From the NCBI GenBank assembly GCA_032118015.1, contig JAULYE010000184.1:1-35336 (forward strand): a stretch of DNA of 35,336 nt, read 5' to 3'. Below, piece after piece: positions 1 to 7,803 of this stretch. The notes under the pieces are model-generated. The model saw only the letters and a list, made by a program, of their open reading frames with translations, was not told where the DNA came from and ran no database searches. Every line of letters starts with the position of its first letter. Position 1 is the stretch's first letter. Source of the DNA: Casp-actino8 sp032118015 (GTDB lineage Bacteria; Actinomycetota; Acidimicrobiia; Acidimicrobiales; Ilumatobacteraceae). The translations under genes were made by a program, and so were the position numbers.

Positions 1-110
1 GTTTTGCGGTTGAGGGCAATGACTGAGGGCTCGTTGAGAACGATGCCACGACCCTGCATGTACACGAGCGTGTTCGCAGTACCAAGATCGATCGCGAGGT
101 CACGCGCCAT
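1..110 (-). CDS. mreB: Rod shape-determining protein MreB (N-terminal part, runs off the window)
   Basis: Only the first 36 codons lie in the window; the rest lies beyond position 1. The start is ATG at 108-110. The translation begins MARDLAIDLGTANTLVY and continues with a GRGIVLNEPSVIA stretch. This is the phosphate-1 (DLGTANT) region of the actin/Hsp70 ATPase fold as found in MreB. MreB forms membrane-bound filaments that guide lateral cell-wall synthesis in rod-shaped cells. The first codons overlap by 11 bases the 3' end of the small membrane-protein gene upstream, so the two are probably translated from one mRNA. A member of the wider MreB/Mbl family is the only realistic alternative. 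Confidence 0.9.
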   Translation of the reverse strand, partial: MARDLAIDLGTANTLVYMQGRGIVLNEPSVIALNRK

Positions 111-339
111 CGTCGTTCGCCTCCGATGGGTTCGATCTCTCGTCCTGCGCGTCAGTGACGCGCGGACGCTGCACCTGTTGTGGGCGGATCACTTGTCTGT
201 TCGCATCAGGTGACAAGGCGCCCAACTGGCGTCGGAATTCCGCAACACTGTCATCGGCAACTTTCGAGCGTCGGCTGACGAGCATGGCGATCAGACCCAG
301 GACTCCGATGATGACGAGAACGGTCAAAAGCAGATTCAT
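100..339 (-). CDS. Small single-pass membrane protein between moaE and mreB
   Basis: A 79-residue protein starting MNLLLTVLVIIGVLGLIAML. It has one strongly hydrophobic N-terminal helix (about residues 2-20), a basic stop-transfer SRRSK, and a polar tail rich in Gln, Arg and Asp. The ATG at 337-339 overlaps the moaE stop as ATGA, and the 3' end overlaps mreB by 11 bases; this coupling is the main reason to accept the gene and this start. A longer open frame extends upstream but would run through moaE. I do not recognise a family. The tail contains SVAEFRRQLGALSP, which could be a helix that docks on a partner. A role at the membrane near MreB is only an inference from position. Confidence 0.72.
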   Translation of the reverse strand: MNLLLTVLVIIGVLGLIAMLVSRRSKVADDSVAEFRRQLGALSPDANRQVIRPQQVQRPRVTDAQDERSNPSEANDDGA

Positions 340-887
340 GCAGGTCCGGCCTCGTCGACGTCGACCGCGGGCGAAATATTCGACACGTGTGTCGCTCCCA
401 GCCCCCAGTCGCTCCCGCCATTCCATGTCTCGTGCTTCCAAATGGGTACCGAGCTCTTCACTGCATCGATCGCATAGCGCGCCGCATCGAAGGCCTCTGG
501 TCGGTGTGGAGCCGACACCACGACGAGAACCGAACTCTCACCCAGTTCCACGCGCCCGATCCGGTGGACGATGGCAATGCGACCGAGATTCGACCAGGTG
601 CCACGAGCCGACTCAGCGATCGTCCGCATCCGTACGACTGCCTCGGAGGCATACGCCTCGTACTCGAGGAACTGCACGCCAGAGCGCTCCTCAGAACCCT
701 CGACCGAGTGGTCCCTGATGGTCCCTGAGAACACCACGACAGCTCCACAATCGGGACGAACAGCCCAGTCGTACAGCTCTCCCACGGACAATTCTTCCGT
801 CACGACGGCGAACCAGTCATCTGCTGTTCGCACACAGTCATCAAAGGCCGGGGAGGCCTTCGACTGCTCCACAACGCCGTGATCCAC
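336..887 (-). CDS. moaE: Molybdopterin synthase catalytic subunit MoaE
   Basis: MoaE joins thiocarboxylated MoaD to convert precursor Z (cPMP) into molybdopterin during molybdenum cofactor synthesis in the cytoplasm. The 183-residue product shows GAVVVFSGTIRDHS (about 48-61), an LEYEAY segment (about 74-79), IVHRIGRVELGE (about 106-117) and KSSVPIWKHE (144-153). The two lysines of the last motif match the conserved active-site lysines of the family. I use GTG at 885-887; a second GTG at 870-872 would also fit, and neither has a clear ribosome binding site. The open frame continues upstream without homology. The gene is coupled to the small membrane-protein gene by ATGA. Linkage to mreB is unusual, and no other moa gene is in the window. 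Confidence 0.85.
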   Translation of the reverse strand: MDHGVVEQSKASPAFDDCVRTADDWFAVVTEELSVGELYDWAVRPDCGAVVVFSGTIRDHSVEGSEERSGVQFLEYEAYASEAVVRMRTIAESARGTWSNLGRIAIVHRIGRVELGESSVLVVVSAPHRPEAFDAARYAIDAVKSSVPIWKHETWNGGSDWGLGATHVSNISPAVDVDEAGPA

Positions 888-1041
888 ACCGTGAGCGTAT
901 CGGTGCGGCACGGCGGGGCGGTTGGGAGGGTGCCCAGCCCGGCCACTGGCTCCCCAAGACCGCTCGAGCCAACGGGGAGGGACGAGTCGCCACCAGGAGC
1001 CCGCGACCTTCTCGGCTCGGAACTTCACTACCTTTGGCGTT

Positions 1042-2112
1042 GTGGGACAAGACACGAACGACGTCGAGGGCTTCGGCTCAGACGAACCGTTACGAGGGCC
1101 GGGAGCAGATTCCCCTGCTCCTTTGCCCCCACATGAGCGGACGTGGAGACACCCTTCAGAGGTCGGATTCGCCACGGTCTCCTCATTCGATTCCGAGCCG
1201 ATCAATATCGGCCGCAACGGACGTCGACTGGTCGGCATCGCTTCTGTGGTCGGTGTTGTCATGTGTGTCGCTCTCGTGATGGCCCTGCAGCCAGATTCCC
1301 TGCGTTCTGACCCACACGATGTCGTCGCATTGGCAAATTCGCGACTGCGTGTTGCCTCCTTCGACTACCCCGATCGCATTCCCGACAGAGTCCCGAGTCA
1401 CGAAACGCAGTCCCCCGGATCTGCGATCGTGACGCCCCCAGTGTCGATCCCATTGCCGACGCTGTCAATCGGCTCACGACTCGTGAACACGATGAGATCC
1501 GTTCGGGAAGCCGTCTCCGCTGTGACCAGTCCGACACAAGCTCCGACGACGAGCACCAGTGCACCTGTTGTTGCGACGACAACAGCGACACGTGCCATGG
1601 GTGTGCTGTCGGAAAGTGGTGACCATCTACTCACCACGCTGGCAGCTGTGAGTGGAATCGAGTCGATCGACATCCGTCTTCCCGACGGCACGATGGTCCG
1701 CGGACGTATCCTGCACACTCTTCCCGAACTTCACATTGCAGTGCTCTCGATATCGGATGAGCCGACAACGGGAGCTCGAGCCGACATCAAAGCGAGCGGC
1801 CTCGGTACCGAGGGCACCGACTTCTCCCCAGGGCAGCCCGTCATGATTCTCCTCGAGACTCCTCGTGAATTCGTCATCGGTTCTTCGCTCGGCGACGTCA
1901 TCGTTGCATTGGAGACGTACGGGTCCATCGCATTCGATACGTCGACCATTGCTGAAGGTGCTCCGCTCGTGAGCAAGACGGGGCATCTCATCGGATTGTG
2001 CACTCAAACGGCGGGGCGACTCGGCTTCGTGCCCATCAATCTCCTCGAATCAGCTCTGGCTCGTATGCTCAGCGCCGACGTCGTCGCAACCACGACACTG
2101 CCGCAGCAATAA
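1042..2112 (+). CDS. Membrane-anchored trypsin-like protein lacking the catalytic triad
   Basis: A 356-residue protein. It has a polar N-terminal cytoplasmic part with PPHERTWRHPSE, one membrane helix (about 63-82), a Thr/Pro/Ser-rich extracellular linker (about 160-185) and a C-terminal domain (about 190-345) laid out like an HtrA/trypsin barrel. Relative to HtrA proteins, the TNNHVV block reads LTTLAAV (no His), the DIAVL block reads HIAVL (no Asp) and the GNSGGPL block reads IAEGAPL (no Ser). The fold signature IGL...GFVPIN at the end is kept. It is therefore probably a non-catalytic pseudoprotease used for binding. The GTG at 1042 is preferred because it leaves room for the divergent moaE promoter; an ATG at 922 is in frame but less likely. 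Its 3' end overlaps the convergent SDR gene by 44 bases. Confidence 0.7.
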   Translation: MGQDTNDVEGFGSDEPLRGPGADSPAPLPPHERTWRHPSEVGFATVSSFDSEPINIGRNGRRLVGIASVVGVVMCVALVMALQPDSLRSDPHDVVALANSRLRVASFDYPDRIPDRVPSHETQSPGSAIVTPPVSIPLPTLSIGSRLVNTMRSVREAVSAVTSPTQAPTTSTSAPVVATTTATRAMGVLSESGDHLLTTLAAVSGIESIDIRLPDGTMVRGRILHTLPELHIAVLSISDEPTTGARADIKASGLGTEGTDFSPGQPVMILLETPREFVIGSSLGDVIVALETYGSIAFDTSTIAEGAPLVSKTGHLIGLCTQTAGRLGFVPINLLESALARMLSADVVATTTLPQQ

Positions 2113-3109
2113 CGACGACCACGCCCACAGCAGTGGCCCCGAGGGCGATCTCCTGTTTGCGCTTCGGTGTCATCATCGTCCACCACTTCGTGTCCGTGCC
2201 CTCGACGAACACCTGCTCATTGGTGACGACCGGAGTCCACCCTGCGGACCGCAAGCGGTCGTTGGAAACGAGCCAAGGCGAACGCACGTAAGGGCGAAGA
2301 CCGGGCGGGATCGGACCACGCTGGAACCTCCACTGCAGATCAGCGACGATTTCCGCGATGCGCCCTGGCAGTCGAAGTCGAGGAGCCATACCGGACAGGG
2401 CTCGCACTCGAGAGCCTGGGACGAAGCCATCAGGTGCGACGTTGTACACACCGTCAAGAGGTGTTCGAAGTGCAAGCACCACTGCATCTGCGAGATCGTC
2501 GAGATGAATGAACTGAGCCGGCACGTCGTCCTCCCCCATCCGCCCACCCATTCCTGCTGCCAGCGCACGCACGAGACTCGACGTGCCGTCACTGGCCATC
2601 GACAGAACAGGTCGTAGAACTGTCGCCGTCCGCCCCGGTACACGACTCCGCCAGTCATCCACCATCTGCTCGACCGTCGCCAACTGCCTGGCGAATGCGA
2701 ACCCGAAGTCGGGTCGAAGTGCTGCGTCTTCGGTCAACGGAACTGGATTGTTGGGCCAGGCCCCATAGACCAAGGCCGATGACAGGACCACGATGTGCTG
2801 CGCTGAGGACCTCGTAGCGAAGTCGAGGACCTCGGGCGTACCCTCGACCGCGCTCTTGGATCGAATGGCCAGTGCATCGTGATCCCCCGGGGCAAGATGA
2901 ACGATGACATCGACACGGCTGGTGTCGGCTTCGAGGGATCTCGGGGAATGCAAATCGAGTTCGTGAACGTCGCAACCGGCGTGATCGGCACGCAGTCTCT
3001 CGACGACCCGGCGGCCGAGTGGCCATGCCGATCCGGTGACTGCCACCGTGATGACCCGCTGCGCCGAAGAGACCGCACCTCGTGAAGAAACATCCGCTGT
3101 CAAGGTCAC
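2069..3109 (-). CDS. Extended SDR (NAD-dependent epimerase-like) protein with C-terminal membrane helix
   Basis: The 346-residue product has an N-terminal Rossmann start (VTVAVTGSAWPLGRRVVE; the glycine loop is at about 25-32), a DVIVHLA strand, VVLSSALVYG (about 107-116) and the substrate-side PAQFIHLDDLADAV typical of extended SDR epimerases. The usual YxxxK catalytic pair is replaced by FARQL (139-143): both Tyr and Lys are missing. The C-terminus carries a membrane helix (about 320-341) followed by five arginines, so the enzyme-like domain is probably tethered at the inner face of the membrane. The start is GTG at 3107-3109. It could be a nucleotide-sensing or binding protein rather than an epimerase; the substrate is unknown. 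Confidence 0.78.
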   Translation of the reverse strand: MTLTADVSSRGAVSSAQRVITVAVTGSAWPLGRRVVERLRADHAGCDVHELDLHSPRSLEADTSRVDVIVHLAPGDHDALAIRSKSAVEGTPEVLDFATRSSAQHIVVLSSALVYGAWPNNPVPLTEDAALRPDFGFAFARQLATVEQMVDDWRSRVPGRTATVLRPVLSMASDGTSSLVRALAAGMGGRMGEDDVPAQFIHLDDLADAVVLALRTPLDGVYNVAPDGFVPGSRVRALSGMAPRLRLPGRIAEIVADLQWRFQRGPIPPGLRPYVRSPWLVSNDRLRSAGWTPVVTNEQVFVEGTDTKWWTMMTPKRKQEIALGATAVGVVVVIAAAVSWLRRRRR

Positions 3110-3194
3110 GCCTTCACGCTACTGGCGACCCGCTGCCATCTCATCGGGACGTCCTGCACAAGAGAATCCATCTGAGCCGCCCTAGATTGACCAG

Positions 3195-4454
3195 GTGACT
3201 CCGCCCGATGGTGATCCGTTCGACGATGACTCCGCTGGCATGTTTGGCGGCATGTTCGGTGGAATGTTCGGAGACATGTTCAAGATGCTCGGACAAGGTC
3301 CGGTGCACTGGGACACCGCCCGCCAGATCGCTGCAACGACGGCCACATCTGGGCGTACAGAGTCCAATGTCGACCCACTGGTCCGTATCGAGTTCTCCGA
3401 GATGACTCGCATCGTGATCCCACACCTGCACTCCGTCACGGGAATCGGAGATCTCGCCACTTTGTCGACATGGGAACCGATACCCGTCACTGCGGGCACC
3501 TGGGCTGCTCGCACTCTCGAGGACTACCGCCCGCTTTTCACCGACCTTGCAACGGCTCTTCAACCGGGTCAAGCAGGTCAACCGGGTCAACCAGGTCAAC
3601 CGGGTCAACCAGGAGAGTCGCCAGATCTTGCCGATGACACCTCCGACCCATTCAGCTCACTTTTTGCCAATCTCACTGGGATGATCGCTCCCATGACGAT
3701 GGGCATGACGATCGGTTCGATGGTGGGTCTGTTGGCACGCAAATCACTGGGGCAATACGACCTACCACTTCCCCGTCCAGAGAATCGTGAATTCATGCTC
3801 GTTCCTGCAACCATTGACACCTTCGCCGAGCAATGGAATTTGGACACGCGTGAGGTCCGCATGTGGACGTTGATTCGCGAACTCGTCCTGCACCAGCTGT
3901 TTGCCATCGACTCGATTCGAACCTCGGTGCTCGATCTGGTGCGCCAATTCATTGCCGCGTTCCGACCGAATCCGAACGCCATCACCGAAAAACTGTCGTC
4001 GATCGAGGTCGAGAATCCAGCAGACATCATGCAATCGCTACAGAAGATTCTCGGGGACCCAGAGATGCTTCTCGGCGCAGTGCGCTCTGTCGAACAGGAC
4101 CGGATTCAACCGCAACTCGATGCGTTGCTCGGGCTGGTTCTTGGGTGGTCGGACTTCATGACCGATCAGGTCAGCACCCGCATTCTCGGCAACACCACTC
4201 ACATCGCCGAAGCTGCGCGTCGCCGCAGAATCGAAAACGGTGAGGAAACAGCATTCGTCGAAAAACTGCTCGGCCTCCATCTCAATCGACGACAGGTGGA
4301 TCGCGGTCGACAGTTCGTCACCGGAGTGGTCGAGCGAGCTGGGATCGAAGGCCTGCAGCCCATCTACCAGAACCCTTCAGCACTGCCGACCCCTTCGGAA
4401 CTCGATGCTCCCGGACTGTGGCTCGCCCGACTCGATATCACCGACGACGCTTGA
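3195..4454 (+). CDS. DUF2342 / zincin-like family protein (putative metallohydrolase)
   Basis: A 419-residue cytoplasmic protein of the actinobacterial DUF2342 (zincin-like) family, in the branch annotated as putative hydrolase. It starts with a Gly/Met/Phe-rich run (MFGGMFGGMFGDMF, about 16-29), then HWDTARQIA, a PGQ repeat linker (about 124-140), an MTMGMTIGSMVG segment (about 167-178) and the family motif region MWTLIRELVLHQLFAID (about 223-239). Canonical HExxH is RExxH here (228-233), which I recall as common in this branch, so zinc catalysis is doubtful. The start is GTG at 3195. The gene is divergent from the SDR gene and its 3' end overlaps the convergent MFS gene by 17 bases. The biochemical role is unknown. 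Confidence 0.8.
   Translation: MTPPDGDPFDDDSAGMFGGMFGGMFGDMFKMLGQGPVHWDTARQIAATTATSGRTESNVDPLVRIEFSEMTRIVIPHLHSVTGIGDLATLSTWEPIPVTAGTWAARTLEDYRPLFTDLATALQPGQAGQPGQPGQPGQPGESPDLADDTSDPFSSLFANLTGMIAPMTMGMTIGSMVGLLARKSLGQYDLPLPRPENREFMLVPATIDTFAEQWNLDTREVRMWTLIRELVLHQLFAIDSIRTSVLDLVRQFIAAFRPNPNAITEKLSSIEVENPADIMQSLQKILGDPEMLLGAVRSVEQDRIQPQLDALLGLVLGWSDFMTDQVSTRILGNTTHIAEAARRRRIENGEETAFVEKLLGLHLNRRQVDRGRQFVTGVVERAGIEGLQPIYQNPSALPTPSELDAPGLWLARLDITDDA
3561..3614 (+). repeat. 9-bp coding minisatellite (Pro-Gly-Gln repeats)
   Basis: Six imperfect copies of a 9-base unit (CAACCGGGT/CAACCAGGT) lie in frame inside the DUF2342 gene. They encode a QPG-repeat flexible linker between the N-terminal part and the membrane-like MTMGMTIG segment. 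Such short in-frame repeats change copy number by slippage without breaking the frame, so linker length is likely to vary between strains. Confidence 0.8.
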
Positions 4455-5865
4455 ATTTCCCGCGGAGCTGATGTCGAAGAGGTAGGGGTTCGAGACCGAT
4501 CGCCATCTGTCGCAACCCGACCCAGTAGACACCAGCACCTGCAAAGCCGATCCCGGCGATGATCGCGAACCCGACAGCCCCAGGCAGTTCGAGAAGAACG
4601 GGAATGATGCCCGCTGCGACCCACATCAGTTGAAAACGCGTGTAGTAGTTCGCAAGGGCCCGACCACGATTGGCATCGGGAGCATCGCGCTGCACGATTG
4701 TCTCGAACGCCATGTTGCTCACAGCTGCCGCATAGTTCACGAACATCATCAACAACAGGGCAGTCACAGTCGTCGCAGTCAAAGAAGTGAAAACACCGGC
4801 TGCTCCGATCAACACCAGTCCACCCACGATCAGGTATTCGATTCTTTCCACCCTGCTCAGTCGCTTGGCACTCAGGTTCCCGGCCAACGATCCGATCGCT
4901 GCCATGCTCACAGCGATACCGAACCACATCGTCCCGAACTGAGGTCCAAAGTGATAGCGCATCTGAGTCCAGCGGCCGTTGGTGGCCAGACCGACGACCT
5001 CGGCCCGTTGGGGATCGGCGAACCAGAACGCCAGGTGAAAGAAGATGAACCCGACACTGGCGCGCACCAAACTCATCGCCGACACCGCAATCACCACTCC
5101 TGGTTGATGCAGTTCTCTGATTTCGGCCTCTTCGGGAGCCTCACGCGCCACGGTTTGCTTGGGAAGCCGCAATGCATTCACCGCGGCCAATGCGAACAAG
5201 ACCGCCCCGAAGACGAGAGTGAACTTGGGGGAGATCAGACTCAACAGACCAGATGGAACCGCAGCCGCGAATCCGACGATGCCCGCAGTGACACCGAGCT
5301 TGGCATTGGCCTCGACCAGATCGCGTTCGGATCGAAGAAGAGATGGGACCAAGGCCGACTTCGATACTGCATATGTCTTGTTGAGCACCATTGCCAAAAA
5401 TGCCAAGGGAAACAACAGCAGCGAATCCAACTGGGAGACCATCAACAGCATCACAATGGCGCGAATCGTGGCAATGATCGTGACCAGAAGTCTGCGCCCG
5501 CCAGGGATCCTGTCGATGACGGGTCCGATGAACTGTGCGAGAACGACAAAGGGCGCAAAGCTGATGCCGAGAAACAACAGCACCCGGCCTCGCGCCTCAC
5601 CCGGAGTGATCGACAAGAACAGGGAATCGGCCAGAGCGACCGCCATCGCGGCCTCACCTGCTGCCATCATTGCGTGAACTCGCACGAGCCGGGTGAAGGG
5701 CTGCGGAACGAATCGATGCTGTGCTCGAGGAGGCACGTAATCGCGACCGCTTCCCCTCCCAGGCAGTTTGCTCCGCTCCGCTTCACGCCCCAAGCCCTCT
5801 GACCCGGTGCTTGCCTGCCCAGGTTGGTGCGACCCTGGAGATTTTCGTGGATCCGAGTCGCTCAC
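4438..5865 (-). CDS. Major facilitator superfamily (MFS) transporter
   Basis: A 475-residue integral membrane protein. After a polar N-terminal tail of about 55 residues there are roughly 12 hydrophobic segments. The first loop carries GPVIDRIPGGRR, the MFS loop 2-3 motif A (G-x-x-x-D-R-x-G-G-R-R). A later AGNLSAKRLSRVERI loop is the equivalent repeat in the second half. Substrate is not evident; drug or lysolipid exporters share this shape. The start is GTG at 5863-5865. It converges on the DUF2342 gene with a 17-base overlap. It precedes the response-regulator stop by 70 bases on the opposite side, so it could be read through from the phosphate cluster, although no hairpin or linkage is visible. 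Confidence 0.85.
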   Translation of the reverse strand: MSDSDPRKSPGSHQPGQASTGSEGLGREAERSKLPGRGSGRDYVPPRAQHRFVPQPFTRLVRVHAMMAAGEAAMAVALADSLFLSITPGEARGRVLLFLGISFAPFVVLAQFIGPVIDRIPGGRRLLVTIIATIRAIVMLLMVSQLDSLLLFPLAFLAMVLNKTYAVSKSALVPSLLRSERDLVEANAKLGVTAGIVGFAAAVPSGLLSLISPKFTLVFGAVLFALAAVNALRLPKQTVAREAPEEAEIRELHQPGVVIAVSAMSLVRASVGFIFFHLAFWFADPQRAEVVGLATNGRWTQMRYHFGPQFGTMWFGIAVSMAAIGSLAGNLSAKRLSRVERIEYLIVGGLVLIGAAGVFTSLTATTVTALLLMMFVNYAAAVSNMAFETIVQRDAPDANRGRALANYYTRFQLMWVAAGIIPVLLELPGAVGFAIIAGIGFAGAGVYWVGLRQMAIGLEPLPLRHQLRGKFKRRR

Positions 5866-5935
5866 GCGTCCACTCTAGGTGTTGGCCATGGCGGCATGGA
5901 TTTCACTCGAACTCGCAACAACGGAATTTCCGCCG

Positions 5936-6631
5936 TCACGATTTCTGGAATTTGTATCCCAGCCCTCGAATGGTGACGATACGTGTCGGAGCCGCCGGGT
6001 CGGTCTCGATCTTGGCTCGCAGTCGTTTGATGTGCACATCAAGGGTCTTCGTGTCTCCCACGTAGTCGCTACCCCATACGCGGTCGATCAACGTCTCACG
6101 AGACACGACACGTCCCGCATTGATCATGAGAACGTGCAGAAGTTCGAATTCCTTCAAGGGCATCGCCACATCGCCCGATCGAACAGTCACGCAGTGCTGA
6201 CCGGGATCGAGAAACACATCCCCGACGACGAGTGCACCCGAGTCGTCGATCTCATCGGCCGTCAACGGTGACCTGCGAAGCACCGCTCGCATACGAGCGA
6301 CGAGCTCGCGCAAGCGGTAGGGCTTCGTGATGTAATCGTCTGCCCCGACTTCGAGACCCACGACCGTATCGATCTCAGCTGCCTTGGCCGTCACCATGAT
6401 GATCGGAACCTGCGAGCGCTTCCGCAACTGGCGGCACACATCGATACCCGACATCCTGGGCAACATCACGTCGAGAAGAACGATGTCGGGCTGCACGATG
6501 TCGAACTTCGCGAGAGCTTCGAGGCCGTCCCGAGCGATTTCGACGCGAAATCCCTCTTTGTCGAGACCGATCGACAAAGCATCAATGAAACCCTCTTCAT
6601 CCTCCACGAGAAGAACTGTGAACTGACTCAT
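5936..6631 (-). CDS. regX3: OmpR/PhoB-type response regulator (RegX3-like)
   Basis: A 231-residue DNA-binding response regulator. The receiver domain (1-118) has VEDEE (acidic pocket), VLLDVMLP with the phospho-accepting Asp54, MVTA (Thr81 region) and ITKPYR with Lys103. The C-terminal winged helix (about 130-230) contains LKEFELLHVL, RVVSRETLIDRVWG and TLDVHIKRLRAKIE, ending TIRGLGYKF. It should bind the PHO box in front of pstS under phosphate limitation. Its start overlaps the kinase stop by 4 bases (ATGA), so the pair is co-translated. Position at the end of the pst-phoU series supports the RegX3/PhoB assignment over other OmpR-family members. Confidence 0.88.
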   Translation of the reverse strand: MSQFTVLLVEDEEGFIDALSIGLDKEGFRVEIARDGLEALAKFDIVQPDIVLLDVMLPRMSGIDVCRQLRKRSQVPIIMVTAKAAEIDTVVGLEVGADDYITKPYRLRELVARMRAVLRRSPLTADEIDDSGALVVGDVFLDPGQHCVTVRSGDVAMPLKEFELLHVLMINAGRVVSRETLIDRVWGSDYVGDTKTLDVHIKRLRAKIETDPAAPTRIVTIRGLGYKFQKS

Positions 6632-7782
6632 GACTGGTCCTCATGAGTCACCTGGGTTCGTGCTGACTCCGGCAACGAGAGCACGAATGTCGAGCCAACA
6701 CCTTCGATGCTGTGCACGAGAATCTCTCCACCGTGATTGGTGGCGATGTGACGAGCGATCGACAGACCGAGACCGGTCCCCCCTGTGTCCCGAGAACGAG
6801 CTCGATCGACACGATAGAAACGCTCGAAAATTCGGTCGATCTCCTTGGCAGGGATACCAGCACCTTCATCGCGCACTTCGATCTGGACATCGTTGTGCGC
6901 TCGACGGGACGACACCTCGACGGATGTTCCCGGATCGGAGTACTTGATCGCATTCTCCAGAAGGTTTTGAACAGCAGAGACGATTTGCCGACGATCTCCA
7001 GTCACGAGGGCGTCGACCTTGATATCTGCGCGGACAATCGAGATCGTGCGACCGTCAGCAAGAGTCTGCGTTCGGTCGATCGCTTCATCGATGATCTGGG
7101 AGACACGAACATCTTCTGAGAGGGCCTGCCCTCCGTACTCGAGCCGAGAGAGTTGAAGGAGATCGTCGATGAGGCGACCGACGCGAATCGATTCATCGGA
7201 GATCTTGGCGGACAGTCGACGCACCACCTCTGGATCGTCCTGTTGTGACAAGGTCTCGGCGAGGACAGCCATGGCCCCGATCGGTGTTTTCAACTCATGG
7301 CTGATGTTCGCCACGAAATCCGTGCGGACGGCATCGACGAGGGCGCGCTCAGTGGTGTCTTCGATCATGGCGACCGCACCTCCGGTCGCAAGTGGCAGAG
7401 CCGTCACTGAAATGACCTGACGCGGCGGTCCGAAAAGATCCAACACCTTGCGACCACCCTGCCCGCCGACTGCTGCTCGCACATAGTTGTCCACCGCCTC
7501 CTCGACCAGGACCTCGGAATGTGCAGCTCGCGTCAGGCCCGTTGCGCCGGCATTGCGATACACAATGTCTCCATCTGCTGATGCCACGACCACCCCGATC
7601 GTCAAGGCATCGAGCACAGCGGACAAGAAATTTGGCGAACCTCCTCCATCCACGGCGGAGTCCCGATAGTCCATGTCGGACTCTTCATCAACATCGCGCC
7701 GATGGCGAACTCTGCTGAGAAGCGTCATCCCCAGCACCCCAAAAGTGACGCCGACGACGCCAATGAGGAGGGACGAGATCAC
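6628..7782 (-). CDS. senX3: Phosphate sensor histidine kinase (SenX3/PhoR-like)
   Basis: A 384-residue kinase. It has one N-terminal membrane helix (about 2-23), a PAS-type domain (about 50-140, AVLDALTIGVVVASADGDIVYRN in part), then HisKA with FVANISHELKTPIG where His162 is the phosphorylation site. The HATPase domain shows QNLLENAIKYS (N box), DEGAGIP (G1), FERFYRVD (F box) and GGTGLGLSI (G2). Having little periplasmic sequence fits kinases that read phosphate status through PstSCAB and PhoU rather than binding Pi directly. The start is GTG at 7780-7782, preceded by AAAGGG. It lies 21 bases after phoU and overlaps the regulator gene downstream. Confidence 0.88.
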   Translation of the reverse strand: MISSLLIGVVGVTFGVLGMTLLSRVRHRRDVDEESDMDYRDSAVDGGGSPNFLSAVLDALTIGVVVASADGDIVYRNAGATGLTRAAHSEVLVEEAVDNYVRAAVGGQGGRKVLDLFGPPRQVISVTALPLATGGAVAMIEDTTERALVDAVRTDFVANISHELKTPIGAMAVLAETLSQQDDPEVVRRLSAKISDESIRVGRLIDDLLQLSRLEYGGQALSEDVRVSQIIDEAIDRTQTLADGRTISIVRADIKVDALVTGDRRQIVSAVQNLLENAIKYSDPGTSVEVSSRRAHNDVQIEVRDEGAGIPAKEIDRIFERFYRVDRARSRDTGGTGLGLSIARHIATNHGGEILVHSIEGVGSTFVLSLPESARTQVTHEDQS

Positions 7783-7803
7783 AGCACCCTTTGCACGAGA
7801 ACG

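Noticed and set aside
3561..3614. Collagen-like domain
   Set aside because: The glycine spacing of three holds for only six units and the rest of the protein is DUF2342-like; it is a linker.
4630..5802. A 390-codon open frame on the plus strand
   Set aside because: It is antisense to the MFS transporter; the translation is Gln/His/Arg-rich with no domain, a usual shadow of high-GC coding sequence.
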